A stretch of DNA of 64,000 nt from Tenacibaculum finnmarkense genomovar ulcerans (GCF_900239495.1 NZ_OENE01000023.1:60157-124156); one strand, 5' to 3'; shown: positions 45,502 through 54,325, counted from the first letter of the stretch. Translations and numbers: made by a program. Notes: generated from the letters alone by a model not told the origin.

Positions 45502-47040
45502 ATGTTGATAAAAACGTATGGATCTGCTGTTTTTGGCATTGATGCAACTACAATTACCGTAGAGGTAAATATAGATAAAGGAATTGGTTATCATTTGGTA
45601 GGTTTACCTGATAATGCGGTTCGAGAAAGTTCCTATCGAATTTCTGCCGCCCTTAATAATAACGGCTACAAACTTCCTGGTAAAAAAATAATTATAAACA
45701 TGGCACCTGCTGACATTCGTAAAGAAGGTGCTTCTTATGATTTAACCATTGCTGTTGGGATTTTATCGGCATCTAAACAAATTGACGCTAAAAATATTGA
45801 AGAATATGTAATTATGGGCGAACTTTCATTAGACGGAAGTCTGCAACCCATTAAAGGTGCTTTGCTAATTGCCATTAAAGCCCGCGAAGAAGGCTATAAA
45901 AATTTTATATTACCTAAAGAAAATGCCAAAGAAGCCGCAATTGTTAACGACCTAAATATATTGGCGGTCAATAATATTATGGACGTTATTAATCATTTAG
46001 AAGGTAAAAAAATAATTGAACCTACTATTGTAGATACCCGAGCAGAATTTTATAAACATATAGATTTTCCTGAATTTGATTTTTCTGATGTAAAAGGACA
46101 AGAAAGCATTAAACGCTGCATGGAAATTGCCGCCGCTGGTGGTCATAATATTATTTTAATTGGTCCTCCTGGAGCTGGAAAAACAATGCTAGCAAAAAGA
46201 CTCCCCTCTATTTTACCTCCAATGACCTTAGAAGAAGCACTTGAAACCACCAAAATACATTCGGTTGTTGGTAAAGTAAAAAATACAGGGCTACAATATT
46301 CTCGTCCTTTTCGAGCACCACATCATAGTTGTTCAGACATCGCACTTATTGGTGGCGGAAATAGTTTACCACAGCCTGGTGAAATTTCGTTAGCCCATAA
46401 TGGCGTACTTTTTTTAGATGAATTACCCGAATTTAAACGCGGGGTTTTAGAAGTAATGCGACAGCCTTTAGAAGATAGAGAAGTAACAATTTCAAGAGCA
46501 AAATTCACCGTAAATTACCCGAGTAGCTTTATGTTAGTAGCAAGTATGAACCCTAGTCCGTCAGGTTTTTTTAATGATCCTGACTCACCAATGACCTCAT
46601 CACCTGCTGAAATGCAACGCTATTTAAGTAAAGTTTCAGGGCCATTATTAGATAGAATTGATATTCATATTGAAGTAACTCCTGTTCCTTTTGATAAATT
46701 ATCCGAAGAAAGAAAAGGAGAATCAAGTGTTGAAATTAGAAAACGTGTTACCAAAGCTCGTGAAATTCAAACCGCTCGTTTTAGCAACTCCGAAACAGTT
46801 CATTATAACGCACAAATGAATGTAAAACAACAACGTAAATACTGTAAACTTTCAGAACAAAGCTATGCCCTACTCAAAATTGCCATGGAAAAACTAAACC
46901 TGTCGGCAAGAGCCTATGATCGAATTTTAAAAGTTTCAAGAACTATTGCCGATTTAGCATCCGAAGAAAATATAAAATCGGAACACTTAACAGAAGCAAT
47001 ACAATACCGAAGCTTAGACAGAGATGGATGGCTAGGATAA
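45502..47040 (+). CDS. comM: YifB/ComM family Mg-chelatase-like AAA ATPase
   Basis: A 512-residue AAA+ helicase of the ComM type, which promotes branch migration in natural transformation. An N-terminal Lon-like domain (1-170) is followed by Walker A GPPGAGKTMLAKRLPS (near 217), Walker B GVLFLDELPEF (near 305), MRQPLEDREVTISRA, and a C-terminal helical Mg-chelatase domain. The gene is intact; comM is a known island insertion site in some gammaproteobacteria, but nothing is inserted here. Confidence 0.95.
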   Translation: MLIKTYGSAVFGIDATTITVEVNIDKGIGYHLVGLPDNAVRESSYRISAALNNNGYKLPGKKIIINMAPADIRKEGASYDLTIAVGILSASKQIDAKNIEEYVIMGELSLDGSLQPIKGALLIAIKAREEGYKNFILPKENAKEAAIVNDLNILAVNNIMDVINHLEGKKIIEPTIVDTRAEFYKHIDFPEFDFSDVKGQESIKRCMEIAAAGGHNIILIGPPGAGKTMLAKRLPSILPPMTLEEALETTKIHSVVGKVKNTGLQYSRPFRAPHHSCSDIALIGGGNSLPQPGEISLAHNGVLFLDELPEFKRGVLEVMRQPLEDREVTISRAKFTVNYPSSFMLVASMNPSPSGFFNDPDSPMTSSPAEMQRYLSKVSGPLLDRIDIHIEVTPVPFDKLSEERKGESSVEIRKRVTKAREIQTARFSNSETVHYNAQMNVKQQRKYCKLSEQSYALLKIAMEKLNLSARAYDRILKVSRTIADLASEENIKSEHLTEAIQYRSLDRDGWLG

Positions 47041-47099
47041 AAAAAAACAGTAATTTAGTAAATTATTAATTTTACCAAAAAATAATCAAAACAATCAAA

Positions 47100-48107
47100 A
47101 TGAAAAAAATAATTTACTTAATGGCAATTGCCATTACCATGATTTCTTGTAAAAAAGAACCGAATAATTTTGTTACTTTTTCAGGAAAAATAGACAATAA
47201 AAATGCCGAATCAATTACGCTCTCTAATCCACAATTCAATTTTAAAAAAATCATTCAACTTGACCAAAATGGTGCTTTTAGCGATACAATGAATGTTAAA
47301 AGTGATTTTTACCGCCTTTCTAACGGACAAAAAATAACAACCTTATACCTAAAAAATGGCGACGATATTATCTTAAATATCGATGCTAACGATTTTTTAA
47401 AGACGGCTAAATTTACAGGAGAAGGTGCTAATGAAAATAATTTTTTAGCAAAAGTAATTTTATTACAAGAGGATTTTTTTAAAGATAAAAACTTATATAA
47501 CTTATCTAAAGAAAAATTTGATACCAAAGTAAATAATTTTGTCAATGATTTTAACGCTAACATGAAAAGTACAACTTTAGATAGCGCATTTGTTTCTTTT
47601 CAAGAAAAAAATATTACAGGATTAACAAAGTATTTAAACAAAACCTATGCTGATAAATCATATTCGGCAACAAAATTAGCAAAAGGAGCAGTATCGCCTA
47701 AGTTTGTTACATATGAAAATCATAAAGGTGGAAATATATCTTTAGATGATTTAAAAGGAAAATATGTCTATATTGATATGTGGGCAACTTGGTGTAATCC
47801 TTGTAAACAAGAAATTCCTTTTTTACAAAAAGTTGAGAAAAAATATCATGGTAAAAAAATTGAGTTTGTAAGTATTTCTGTAGATGATCAAAGAGATTAT
47901 GAAAAGTGGAAAAAAATGGTTAGTGATAAAAATTTAAGCGGAATTCAATTGTATGCAAAAGGTGATAAAACTTTTTCAGTAGCTTATAAAGTAAACAGTA
48001 TTCCTCGTTTTATTTTAATTGATCCACAAGGAAATATTGTAGATGCAAATGCACCAAGACCTTCTAACCCTAAATTAATTACCTTATTCGATTCTTTGAA
48101 AATTTAA
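47100..48107 (+). CDS. TlpA family thioredoxin-like lipoprotein
   Basis: A 335-residue protein with a lipoprotein signal (MAIAITMISCKKE, Cys at 17). The N-terminal part is a DUF4369-like beta domain (VTFSGKIDNKNAESITL). A TlpA/ResA thioredoxin domain follows from about 195, with active site WATWCNPCKQEIPF. Anchored at the periplasmic face, it likely reduces or folds secreted proteins. It lies 60 bases after comM and may share electrons from the DsbD-like protein (inference). Confidence 0.92.
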   Translation: MKKIIYLMAIAITMISCKKEPNNFVTFSGKIDNKNAESITLSNPQFNFKKIIQLDQNGAFSDTMNVKSDFYRLSNGQKITTLYLKNGDDIILNIDANDFLKTAKFTGEGANENNFLAKVILLQEDFFKDKNLYNLSKEKFDTKVNNFVNDFNANMKSTTLDSAFVSFQEKNITGLTKYLNKTYADKSYSATKLAKGAVSPKFVTYENHKGGNISLDDLKGKYVYIDMWATWCNPCKQEIPFLQKVEKKYHGKKIEFVSISVDDQRDYEKWKKMVSDKNLSGIQLYAKGDKTFSVAYKVNSIPRFILIDPQGNIVDANAPRPSNPKLITLFDSLKI

Positions 48108-48141
48108 TTTTTTTCATCTAAAAAAAATATTATTTACCGCT

Positions 48142-48172
48142 AAAATCCTGTAACTAAGTTGCAGGATTTTTT
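48142..48172 (+). terminator. Terminator after the TlpA-like gene
   Basis: AAAATCCTG and CAGGATTTT pair, extended by AACT/AGTT, followed by a T run. Confidence 0.8.
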
Positions 48173-48203
48173 GGTTAAATTTCATAAAAACAAACTATTT
48201 TTC

Positions 48204-48232
48204 TTTAGATTGATTAAAAATAAGTATCTTTG
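48204..48232 (+). promoter_or_regulatory. Promoter of the small gene at 48237
   Basis: TTTA at 48204-48207 and a perfect TATCTTTG at 48225-48232, 17 bases apart. The start site would fall only about 5-8 bases downstream, at or next to the GTG start codon. Confidence 0.75.
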
Positions 48233-48236
48233 CAGC

Positions 48237-48518
48237 GTGAATTGTACCATTAAACATACCTCCTCTCAAATTTTAGTATCTAAAGCTAGGAATAGCTATC
48301 GGTTAAACTTGGGCTATAAAGTAATTGATTTTACTTTTTGTCAACTATTAGCCTTTCGAAAAAAAATACTAGACAATTCTTCTTGCCTAGCACTAGAAAA
48401 CATCATAGCAACAGATAATTTTATACTAATTTTTGTTGCAGATAACAACCATGTATTATTACTTGATGTTCCTCAAATATTAGCACTAAAAGAGGCTTTA
48501 TTATCTACCTTTAAATAA
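48237..48518 (+). CDS. Small conserved hypothetical protein, probably leaderless
   Basis: A 93-residue protein starting GTG AAT TGT (VNCTIKHTSSQ). There is no in-frame ATG. The longer frame from a TTG at 48159 would begin inside a terminator and upstream of the promoter, so I reject it. The sequence continues VIDFTFCQLLAFRKKILD and NFILIFVADNNHVLLLDVPQ. It resembles small uncharacterised Flavobacteriia proteins, perhaps DUF6686-like, with low certainty. It lies upstream of ferritin. Confidence 0.65.
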   Translation: MNCTIKHTSSQILVSKARNSYRLNLGYKVIDFTFCQLLAFRKKILDNSSCLALENIIATDNFILIFVADNNHVLLLDVPQILALKEALLSTFK

Positions 48519-48620
48519 GCTTTAACAGTTTACTAAGATTGTTTTTAAATTACAACCTCAATGCTTTTGAATCGCTTTATTGAGTATCTTTATAGTACCT
48601 AATAAATAAAAAAAACCACT

Positions 48621-49127
48621 ATGGAAATTTCAGTAAGAAGAGATATAATTTTGAATCTAGAAGTTGTCGATTTACTAAATAATCAAGTAATGATGGAGCA
48701 ACAAGCTTCTTCAAAATATTTAGCTATGGCATCATGGTGCGATCAAAGAGAACTTAGAAATAGTGCTACTTATTTTTACAATCAGGCAGAAGAAGAAAGA
48801 ACTCATATGATGAAAATATTTAAGTTTATTAATGATAACGGAGGAAACGCACAGTCTCCTACGGTATCAGAAATTACTCATGAATATGAAAGTTTACAAG
48901 CTGTTTTTGAAGCTTCTTTAGATGCTGAAATTGAAGTAACTAACGCTATTCATCACACATTTAAAACCGCTAGAAAAGTCAGCGATTTTACTTCAGAAAT
49001 ATTTTTACAATGGTTTATTACCGAACAAGCTGAAGAAGAAGAAAAAGTAAGAGATATTTTAGACATGATTAGTTTAATGGGTGATATGCCTTTAAAAATG
49101 ATTGACGAGCGTATTCCTACTGCTTAA
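48621..49127 (+). CDS. ftnA: Ferritin
   Basis: A 168-residue four-helix iron-storage protein. Ferroxidase residues appear in MMEQQASSKYLAMASWCDQR, AEEERTHMMKIF (Glu-Glu...His) and WFITEQAEEEEKV. Length and layout match non-heme bacterial ferritin. TATCTTTA upstream, near 48587, resembles the -7 element. A terminator follows. Confidence 0.96.
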   Translation: MEISVRRDIILNLEVVDLLNNQVMMEQQASSKYLAMASWCDQRELRNSATYFYNQAEEERTHMMKIFKFINDNGGNAQSPTVSEITHEYESLQAVFEASLDAEIEVTNAIHHTFKTARKVSDFTSEIFLQWFITEQAEEEEKVRDILDMISLMGDMPLKMIDERIPTA

Positions 49128-49152
49128 AAATAGTTTTATAATATATACATAA

Positions 49153-49182
49153 AAAAGGTTGCTATTTTCATAGCAACCTTTT
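49153..49182. terminator. Bidirectional terminator between ferritin and ahcY
   Basis: AAAAGGTTGCTA and TAGCAACCTTTT pair perfectly around TTTTCA. Confidence 0.92.
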
Positions 49183-49211
49183 CTGTTTTTAAAACTATTA
49201 AATACTATTTA

Positions 49212-50528
49212 TTAGTATCTGTAGTGCTCTGGCTTAAATGGCCCTTGAACAGTTACACCAATATAAGAAGCTTGGTCTTCACGTAATTCAGTAAGCTCTA
49301 CGCCTATTTTAGCTAAGTGTAAGTTTGCTACTTTTTCATCTAAATGTTTTGGTAACATATAAACTTCGTTTTGGTAAGCCTTTTTGTTTGTCCAAAGTTC
49401 GATTTGTGCTAACGTTTGGTTTGTAAATGAATTACTCATTACAAAACTTGGGTGACCTGTTGCACATCCTAAGTTTACTAAACGTCCTTCTGCTAAAACA
49501 ATAATATCTTTCCCGTCGATCATATATTTATCAACCTGAGGCTTAATAGTATCTTTTGTATTTCCGTGGTTTTTATTTAACCAAGCCATGTCAATTTCGT
49601 TGTCGAAATGACCAATATTACATACAATAACTTTATCTTTCATTGCCTCAAAATGACGCCCTTGAATAATATCTTTGTTTCCAGTAGTGGTAATAATAAT
49701 ATCAGAATTACCAACAACAGTTTCTAAACGCTTAACTTCAAAACCGTCCATTGCTGCTTGTAACGCACAAATTGGGTCAATTTCAGTAACCGTAACGATA
49801 GAACCTGCACCTTTAAAAGAAGCCGCTGTACCTTTACCTACATCACCATAACCACAAACAGTTACACGTTTTCCTGCTAACATAATATCGGTTGCACGAC
49901 GAATTGCATCAACTGCCGATTCTTTACATCCGTATTTGTTATCAAATTTCGATTTTGTTACAGAATCGTTTACGTTAATTGCTGGCATTGGTAACGTTCC
50001 TGCTTTTACTCTATCGTATAAACGGTGAACTCCTGTAGTAGTTTCTTCAGATAAACCATTGATTCCAGCAGCTAATTCAGGGTAACGATCTAAAACCATG
50101 TTGGTTAAATCACCACCATCATCTAAAATTAAGTTTAATGGTTTTTTATCTTCACCAAAAAATAATGTTTGCTCAATACACCAGTCGAATTCTTCTTCTG
50201 TCATATCTTTCCAAGCATACACAGGAGTTCCAGCAGCAGCAATTGCAGCAGCAGCCTGATCTTGTGTAGAAAAAATATTACAAGAACTCCAAGTAACCTC
50301 CGCACCTAAAGCTTGTAAAGTTTCAATTAAAACCGCAGTTTGAATGGTCATGTGTAAACATCCTGCAATTCTTGCGCCTTTTAATGGTTGTTCGTTTTTA
50401 TACTCTTCACGTAAACTCATTAATCCTGGCATTTCAGCTTCTGCCAATCTAATTTCTTTTCTTCCCCAATCGGCTAAAGAAATATCTTTTACCTTAAAAG
50501 GAACGTATGCAGCGGTTTTTGTGCTCAT
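49212..50528 (-). CDS. ahcY: Adenosylhomocysteinase
   Basis: A 438-residue NAD-dependent enzyme hydrolysing S-adenosylhomocysteine to adenosine and homocysteine. The NAD-binding block is [20 protein letters not shown] (near 218). Other family blocks are [33 protein letters not shown] and the C-terminal KPEHYRY. Start ATG at 50528. A minus-strand TAATTTTG at 50565-50572 is a likely promoter; it is divergent from the PPTase gene. Confidence 0.98.
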   Translation of the reverse strand: MSTKTAAYVPFKVKDISLADWGRKEIRLAEAEMPGLMSLREEYKNEQPLKGARIAGCLHMTIQTAVLIETLQALGAEVTWSSCNIFSTQDQAAAAIAAAGTPVYAWKDMTEEEFDWCIEQTLFFGEDKKPLNLILDDGGDLTNMVLDRYPELAAGINGLSEETTTGVHRLYDRVKAGTLPMPAINVNDSVTKSKFDNKYGCKESAVDAIRRATDIMLAGKRVTVCGYGDVGKGTAASFKGAGSIVTVTEIDPICALQAAMDGFEVKRLETVVGNSDIIITTTGNKDIIQGRHFEAMKDKVIVCNIGHFDNEIDMAWLNKNHGNTKDTIKPQVDKYMIDGKDIIVLAEGRLVNLGCATGHPSFVMSNSFTNQTLAQIELWTNKKAYQNEVYMLPKHLDEKVANLHLAKIGVELTELREDQASYIGVTVQGPFKPEHYRY

Positions 50529-50564
50529 ATTTATGTATATTTATGTATCTAAATTTTTATCTAG

Positions 50565-50572
50565 CAAAATTA
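50565..50572 (-). promoter_or_regulatory. Promoter -7 element of ahcY
   Basis: Minus-strand TAATTTTG, an exact TAnnTTTG match, 37 bases before the ATG. Confidence 0.55.
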
Positions 50573-50591
50573 CGAAATAACTTTTTAACTT

Positions 50592-51227
50592 ATGCCTGTT
50601 CACAAAACAATAACAATAAATTCAAACACTAACGTATTGATTTGGAAGATTGAAGAATCTTTTGATGAATTATCTGAAAATATTACCCTTAATAAACGAA
50701 GTATTAACAGGCTTAAGAGTATGAAATCAGACTTACATCGTAAAGGTTTTTTAAGTGTTCGTCAGTTATTAAAACAGGCTAATTATACTGATGATGATTT
50801 AATTTATGATGAATTTGGAAAGCCACATTTAAAAGATGGAAAATTTATTTCAATTACACATTCCTTTATTTTTTCGGCTATTATTATTTCTGATGATAAA
50901 CCTGTTGGAATTGATATTGAAAAACAGCGTGATAAAATTGTAAAAATAGCCCCTAAATTTACGCCGATTGAAGCCTATAAATCTATAGCAAATCATAGTG
51001 CTTTGGTTAGTAAATTAACCATTGTTTGGGGGGCAAAAGAAAGTTTATATAAAATTTACGGAAAAAAGAAATTACACTTTTTAAAAAATATTTATATTGA
51101 TGATTTCTCGTTTGAAAGCAACGAAACTAACAAAACCACAGGGAAAATTTTATACGAGGGAATTACTGATGAATATCAAATTCACTTTTTAGAAACCGAA
51201 GGTTTTACCTGTGTCTATGCTATTTAA
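50592..51227 (+). CDS. 4'-phosphopantetheinyl transferase superfamily protein
   Basis: A 211-residue Sfp-like protein. The signature is VGIDIEKQRDKIVKIAPKF (metal-binding Asp, near 116) and WGAKESLYKIYGKKKLHF (Glu and Lys, near 148). It transfers phosphopantetheine from CoA to carrier proteins such as the ACP encoded at 10218. The ATG at 50592 is used. Confidence 0.93.
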   Translation: MPVHKTITINSNTNVLIWKIEESFDELSENITLNKRSINRLKSMKSDLHRKGFLSVRQLLKQANYTDDDLIYDEFGKPHLKDGKFISITHSFIFSAIIISDDKPVGIDIEKQRDKIVKIAPKFTPIEAYKSIANHSALVSKLTIVWGAKESLYKIYGKKKLHFLKNIYIDDFSFESNETNKTTGKILYEGITDEYQIHFLETEGFTCVYAI

Positions 51228-51295
51228 AGTATCTTTGTTTTTTTAAATTTTTATTATAAAGTATATCAAAAACACAGAAAAACATCAAAAAACAC

Positions 51296-51556
51296 ATGAA
51301 AATATCAGTAGAACTTACCTTAATGCCACTTCAAAATGAATTTGAAGCACCGATTATAAATTTTATAAAAAAACTAAGAACTTCAGGTTTAACAGTTCTT
51401 GAAAACCCATTAAGCACACAAGTTTATGGCGATTATGATACTGTAATGCAATTATTAACTTCGGAAATAAAAGATACTTTTGAATTAATAGACAGCGGAA
51501 TAATTTTGTTGAAAATTGTAAAATCTGACCGTAGCAAGTATGAGCCTAGTTTTTAA
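51296..51556 (+). CDS. MTH1187/YkoF-like thiamine-binding family protein
   Basis: An 86-residue ferredoxin-like protein. KISVELTLMPLQNEFEAPI, LRTSGLTVLENPLSTQVYGD and IILLKIVKSD match the thiamine-binding MTH1187/YkoF family. First gene of an operon with pnuC and a NadR-like ATPase; its stop overlaps pnuC by 17 bases. The family suggests thiamine binding while the third gene suggests nicotinamide riboside, so the substrate of the operon is open. Confidence 0.8.
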   Translation: MKISVELTLMPLQNEFEAPIINFIKKLRTSGLTVLENPLSTQVYGDYDTVMQLLTSEIKDTFELIDSGIILLKIVKSDRSKYEPSF

Positions 51557-52190
51557 TTCTAATACTGTTTTTGATTTTCTTTTTAGCCAATACAGCAGTT
51601 ATGATTCTTTAGATATTTGGCTTGAAATTATTGCTGTTATTTTCGGTTTTTTATCTGTTTGGTATTCTAAAAAGAATAAAATTTGGGTGTTTCCAACAGG
51701 GATGATTAGCACGCTTATTTTTGTCTATTTACTTTTAAAATGGCAATTATTAGGCGATATGATGATTAACGCCTACTATTTTATAATGAGTATTTACGGC
51801 TGGTATCTTTGGACAAGAACTGTAGATAATTCAGTAGTAAACCCGATTTCAAAAACGACTAAAAAAGAGCAGAAAACCAGTATTTTCATCTTTTTAGCAA
51901 CATTAATTTTCGTGTATGCAGTTTATACTTATTTTGATAAATGGAACAATTGGACTGCTTACGTTGATACTTTTACGACCGCAATTTTCTTTGTAGGAAT
52001 GTGGCTTATGGCAAAGCGAAAAATCGAGAATTGGATTTATTGGATTATTGGCGATATTATTTCCGTTCCCCTTTATTTTTACAAAGGATTTACATTTACA
52101 AGTTTTCAATATTTAATATTTACTTTTATTGCCGTTAGCGGTTATTTAGCATGGAAAAAAGACTTAAACAACAAAAAAGCAATCTTGTAA
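51540..52190 (+). CDS. pnuC: PnuC-family vitamin transporter
   Basis: A 216-residue membrane protein with about seven helices. The conserved blocks are IIAVIFGFLSVWYSKKNKIW (first helix) and YFIMSIYGWYLWTR (near 88), with the C-terminal NWIYWIIGDIISVPLYFYKG. It facilitates uptake of nicotinamide riboside or, in the PnuT branch, thiamine. It overlaps its neighbours by 17 and 40 bases, indicating strong coupling. Whether it is PnuC or PnuT cannot be settled by eye. Confidence 0.88.
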   Translation: MSLVFNSNTVFDFLFSQYSSYDSLDIWLEIIAVIFGFLSVWYSKKNKIWVFPTGMISTLIFVYLLLKWQLLGDMMINAYYFIMSIYGWYLWTRTVDNSVVNPISKTTKKEQKTSIFIFLATLIFVYAVYTYFDKWNNWTAYVDTFTTAIFFVGMWLMAKRKIENWIYWIIGDIISVPLYFYKGFTFTSFQYLIFTFIAVSGYLAWKKDLNNKKAIL

Positions 52191-52771
52191 AAGTTGTTTT
52201 ATTTGGGCCTGAATCAACTGGAAAAACTACTCTTTCTGGTCAATTAGCACGACATTACAATACCGTTTGGACACCTGAATTTGCCCGTGAATATTTACAA
52301 GATAAATGGAATAACGAGCGTAAAATTTGCGAACAAAAAGACATTATTCCCATTGCCGAAGGACAGATAAAACTAGAAAATGAATTATCAAAAAAAGCCG
52401 ATAAAATATTAATTTGCGATACCGATTTACTTGAAACAAAAGTATATTCCGAAGAATATTACGGTGGTTTTGTAGATGCTAATTTAGATGAAGCAGCCAT
52501 TAAAAACACCTACGACATCTATTTTTTAACCTATATTGATACACCTTGGGAAGCCGATGATTTGCGTGATAAACCTGGTGAACGCTTAGAAATGTTTACC
52601 GCTTTTGAAAATACGTTGATAAAATACAAACGTCCGTATGTTTTATTAAAAGGCGATAAAGAAACACGTCTTAAAAAAGCCGTTGAAATAATTGATAAAT
52701 TACTTGCTAATAAAAAAGATTTATATTCTTTTTCTACTCTTTTAAACGATGAATATCCCCGAAATAATTAA
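52151..52771 (+). CDS. NadR-like AAA ATPase/kinase
   Basis: A 206-residue P-loop protein. Walker A is FGPESTGKTTLSGQLA (near 20), followed by TPEFAREYLQDKW (near 40) and CDTDLLETKVYSEEYYGG (near 95), all typical of the kinase domain of NadR (ribosylnicotinamide kinase). The nucleotidylyltransferase domain of full NadR is absent. It would phosphorylate and so trap the vitamin taken up by the adjacent PnuC. It overlaps arfB by 23 bases. Confidence 0.88.
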   Translation: MEKRLKQQKSNLVKVVLFGPESTGKTTLSGQLARHYNTVWTPEFAREYLQDKWNNERKICEQKDIIPIAEGQIKLENELSKKADKILICDTDLLETKVYSEEYYGGFVDANLDEAAIKNTYDIYFLTYIDTPWEADDLRDKPGERLEMFTAFENTLIKYKRPYVLLKGDKETRLKKAVEIIDKLLANKKDLYSFSTLLNDEYPRNN

Positions 52772-53153
52772 AGAATTACATTTTAAAGCCACTAGAAGTT
52801 CTGGTGCAGGCGGGCAACATGTAAATAAAGTATCTTCTAAAATTGAACTTTCTTTTGATGTTTTAAATTCAAAGGAATTATCAGAAAATCAAAAAGAAAT
52901 ACTTTGTACAAAACTCGCTTCTCGCCTAACAAAAGAACAGGTTTTAATACTTTTTTCTGATGAAACTCGCTCACAACACAGAAATAAAGAATTAGCGATC
53001 AAACGTTTTTTAGCACTTATCAAAGACGGTTTAAAAAGACCTAAAATAAGACGTGCAACCAAACCTAGTCGAAATTCGGTACTAAGAAAACATGAAAATA
53101 AAAAACGACAAAAGTTAAAAAAATCGCTCCGAAAAAAACCGAACTTAGACTAA
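52749..53153 (+). CDS. arfB: Peptidyl-tRNA hydrolase ArfB
   Basis: A 134-residue ribosome-rescue factor. The catalytic GGQ is in RSSGAGGQHVNKVSSKIEL (near 20), and a Lys/Arg-rich tail (ENKKRQKLKKSLRKKP) binds the empty mRNA channel. It releases stalled peptides. It overlaps the NadR-like gene by 23 bases. Downstream lies the left copy of the radA repeat. Confidence 0.95.
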   Translation: MNIPEIIKELHFKATRSSGAGGQHVNKVSSKIELSFDVLNSKELSENQKEILCTKLASRLTKEQVLILFSDETRSQHRNKELAIKRFLALIKDGLKRPKIRRATKPSRNSVLRKHENKKRQKLKKSLRKKPNLD

Positions 53154-53183
53154 TTTTATCGTAAAAAAATAAAACCTTATTCT

Positions 53184-53310
53184 TACGCAAACAACGTTGC
53201 AAAAGCTTCTTCAATTTTACCGACTAAAAGCAATTTTATAGAGTGATTTTTTGAAGATATTTTGTTATATTTTGATGCTACTAAAGTTTTATATCCTAAT
53301 TTTTCGGCTT
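53184..53310 (-). repeat. Duplicate of the radA 3' end (left flank of the Abi module)
   Basis: 127 bp identical to 54430-54556 except for one base (GTTGC against GTAGC). It corresponds to about the last 42 codons of radA, without the rest of the gene. It is a remnant, not a functional gene. Confidence 0.95.
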
Positions 53311-53320
53311 ATTTTCTGAG

Positions 53321-54226
53321 TTATTTTTTCCATAAAAATTCTTTTTTCCAATTATTTGGAAAACCCATTTCACTCAAAATAATAAAATTATTCTCCTCTA
53401 ATAAATTTATTATTTTATTCTTTAGACTATGCTCTGGTGAAACCTTATTCAATACATACAACAAACAAGAAATTAAATAATACATTGATTGTTTATCTTC
53501 TGGTTCACTTATAAAATCTGATTTTGGATTTCCTAAAATTTTTGGAGAAAAATGAAGTTTTCTATTCCATAACCGACCATGATGAGCTATAATATTTCTT
53601 ATTGTATTAAAAGATTGTAACCAACTTTTTAAAAAACTAGAATTAGGTAAATCAAATTCAGTTGCAATTCTATTTTTAGATTTTATATTATTATTTAGAT
53701 TACTATATAATTTTGATAAACATCCAAAAGATACTATTTCTAATGTTTTATACGCTGGTGGTTTATGTCTGTTTCCATAGTTTTGATAATGCTTTTGAAT
53801 AAAAAACTCTTTAGTCCTTCCTAGTTCTTTTTCAATTTCACTGATTGAATTATTAAAATAATCTACATTGAAAAAATTATTTTGATCTTCAAACCACCAT
53901 TGATTTAATTCTAAAGAAGGGTAATAAACCATTTTGGTTCTTAAAGCAATCTCTACACGTTCTATTGCATCGAAGAGAAGTAAACGTAATTTTCTATCAA
54001 AAGTATAAAGATTAATTATATCATTAAAATTTGTTCCTTCTTTAAATGTATGATTTTGTTTATCAATTTGAAATTCCCACCAATAGCCTTGAAGTCTAAA
54101 ATAACTAATATTCTTAAGATAGCCTTTAGCGATATCATCATCATCAATTACTAAGCCTCTTTCTTTTAGCTGTATAATTTGATTATCTAAAGTCAATATT
54201 TTTTTAGGGTAGCCTTCTCTATTCAC
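53321..54226 (-). CDS. Abi_2 (AbiF/AbiD-like) abortive infection protein, HEPN type
   Basis: A 301-residue soluble protein. The Abi_2 pattern is clear: LTLDNQIIQLKERGLVIDD, LKNISYFRLQGYWWEF, LYTFDRKLRLLLFDAIERVE and IALRTKM (to about 98), then near 208-222 TIRNIIAHHGRLWNRK. R210 and H215 form an Rx4H motif like the catalytic motif of HEPN ribonucleases. The start is a GTG at 54226 placed 5 bases after an oligo(T) terminator of a short RNA hairpin. It is a phage-defence candidate, likely toxic if released; the RNase mechanism is inferred. Confidence 0.9.
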   Translation of the reverse strand: MNREGYPKKILTLDNQIIQLKERGLVIDDDDIAKGYLKNISYFRLQGYWWEFQIDKQNHTFKEGTNFNDIINLYTFDRKLRLLLFDAIERVEIALRTKMVYYPSLELNQWWFEDQNNFFNVDYFNNSISEIEKELGRTKEFFIQKHYQNYGNRHKPPAYKTLEIVSFGCLSKLYSNLNNNIKSKNRIATEFDLPNSSFLKSWLQSFNTIRNIIAHHGRLWNRKLHFSPKILGNPKSDFISEPEDKQSMYYLISCLLYVLNKVSPEHSLKNKIINLLEENNFIILSEMGFPNNWKKEFLWKK

Positions 54227-54231
54227 TTTGT

Positions 54232-54281
54232 AAAAAAAAAGACCCGCCTGGGTGCGCTAAAGAAGCGTGGCGAGTTCTATT
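54232..54281 (-). ncRNA. Short hairpin RNA upstream of the Abi gene (abiF-motif candidate)
   Basis: On the minus strand, a TATATTTG promoter element is followed within about 5-7 bases by an RNA of roughly 48 nt. ACTCGCC (plus 54269-54275) pairs with GGCGGGT (54242-54248) over 7 bp with one G-U. An inner CGCT/AGCG stem has a 5-nt loop and there is an unpaired CACCCA. The RNA ends in nine Us. Abi_2 genes preceded by a structured abiF RNA motif have been described by Weinberg and co-workers; whether this matches that model needs a covariance search. Confidence 0.7.
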
Positions 54282-54285
54282 GCTA

Positions 54286-54293
54286 CAAATATA
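54286..54293 (-). promoter_or_regulatory. Promoter -7 element of the ncRNA/Abi unit
   Basis: Minus-strand TATATTTG, an exact TAnnTTTG match. The first transcribed base would be near 54280, so the hairpin lies at the very 5' end. Confidence 0.75.
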
Positions 54294-54297
54294 CAAA

Positions 54298-54325
54298 AAA
54301 ATAATATCAAATTTGATATTATTTT
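54298..54325. promoter_or_regulatory. 28-bp perfect palindrome upstream of the Abi promoter, operator-like
   Basis: AAAATAATATCAAA is followed directly by its exact reverse complement. It covers the region where a -33 element should lie. A repressor-binding operator is the simplest reading; it could also form a cruciform. No regulator gene is adjacent. Confidence 0.6.

Noticed and set aside
45502..47040. Island insertion in comM
   Set aside because: comM is a known island target in other bacteria, but here the gene is full length and uninterrupted.
48159..48518. TTG start at 48159 for the small gene before ferritin
   Set aside because: It lies inside a terminator hairpin and upstream of a perfect promoter; the GTG at 48237 fits better.
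53262..53480. Plus-strand 72-codon frame spanning the left radA repeat and the Abi gene end
   Set aside because: It starts in the duplicated radA remnant on the wrong strand and runs antisense to the Abi gene; the amino-acid pattern is not protein-like.
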